Part shown: positions 14,975 to 15,081 of the stretch, piece by piece
Position numbering within the stretch: position 1 is the first letter of the stretch
Layout: every line of letters begins with the position of its first letter
Assembly (NCBI GenBank): GCA_050117725.1
Contig: JASFME010000028.1
Location: forward strand, 1 to 15,081
Reading direction: 5' to 3'
DNA: 15,081 bases
From: JASFJH01 sp050117725
Lineage (GTDB): Bacteria; Pseudomonadota; Gammaproteobacteria; AKS1
Position numbers and translations under genes: made by a program
The notes under the pieces: generated by a model
The model's input: only the letters and a program-made list of their open reading frames with translations
Told to the model about the DNA's origin: nothing
Database searches by the model: none

Positions 14975-15081
14975 ATGACAAAATATATTTTTATTACAGG
15001 TGGTGTAGTGTCCTCTCTGGGCAAAGGCATCGCCGCCGCATCATTGGCCGCTCTGCTCGAAGCACGCGGGCTCAAGGTCAC
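14975..15081 (+). CDS. pyrG: CTP synthase, 5' end only (runs off window)
   Basis: PyrG makes CTP from UTP, ATP and glutamine in the cytoplasm. Only the first 35 codons and two bases are present, out of a protein usually near 540-550 aa. The N-terminus MTKYIFITGGVVSSLGKGIA followed by AASLAALLEARGLKV is diagnostic of the amidoligase domain: GGVVSSLGKG is the ATP-binding loop, with the conserved Lys at position 17. The ATG at 14975 aligns with the start of known CTP synthases. It follows tilS by 112 bases on the same strand. The accA-tilS-pyrG order is found in Pseudomonas and relatives, not in E. coli. The rest of the gene, including the glutaminase domain, cannot be judged here. Confidence 0.97.
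   Translation, partial: MTKYIFITGGVVSSLGKGIAAASLAALLEARGLKV

Noticed and set aside
1..15081. Hidden novel system: mobile element, CRISPR, defence, toxin-antitoxin or biosynthetic cassette
   Set aside because: Every stretch above about 115 bases is covered by a recognised, full-length or edge-truncated core gene on one strand, and no extra frame with independent coding character was found.

Overview
The window is a continuous stretch of housekeeping chromosome from a Gram-negative bacterium, almost certainly a gammaproteobacterium outside the enterics. All recognisable genes lie on the + strand: dxr (3' part) - rseP - bamA - skp - lpxD - fabZ - lpxA - lpxB - rnhB - dnaE - accA - tilS - pyrG (5' end). 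Having dxr directly before rseP, and accA followed directly by tilS and pyrG, is the Pseudomonas-type arrangement. In E. coli uppS and cdsA sit between dxr and rseP, and pyrG lies elsewhere. I cannot name the genus from the sequence alone.

Layout. Bases 1-634 hold the C-terminal half of DXP reductoisomerase (isoprenoid precursors). Bases 638-4964 hold envelope quality control and outer-membrane protein assembly: RseP site-2 protease, the BamA insertase and the periplasmic chaperone Skp. Bases 4971-8373 hold the lipid A block: LpxD, FabZ, LpxA and LpxB. Bases 8394-12468 hold RNase HII and the DNA polymerase III alpha subunit. Bases 12535-13494 encode the acetyl-CoA carboxylase alpha subunit, and 13504-14862 encode tRNA-Ile lysidine synthetase. 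CTP synthase starts at 14975 and runs off the end.

The genes are tightly packed. Gaps in order are 3, 27, 49, 6, 9, -1, -1, 20, 4, 66, 9 and 112 bases. fabZ/lpxA and lpxA/lpxB overlap by one base, which suggests translational coupling. FabZ and LpxA compete for the same 3-hydroxyacyl-ACP pool, AccA feeds that pool, LpxA, LpxD and LpxB carry out early steps of lipid A synthesis, and BamA and Skp place proteins in the membrane that lipid A builds. RseP controls the envelope-stress response that in E. coli raises bamA, skp and lpx expression. Only two gaps are long enough to hold substantial regulation: 12469-12534 before accA and 14863-14974 before pyrG.

I found no mobile element, CRISPR array, tRNA, rRNA, phage gene or unfamiliar gene cassette, and no sign of an undescribed system. 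The points worth a second look are details: an LpxA residue that predicts short (C10) acyl specificity, a partly decayed PHP domain and an altered clamp-binding motif in DnaE, an Asp-rich surface-loop insertion in BamA, a structured pyrG leader, an accA leader without a Shine-Dalgarno sequence, and a possible sigma-E promoter inside rseP.
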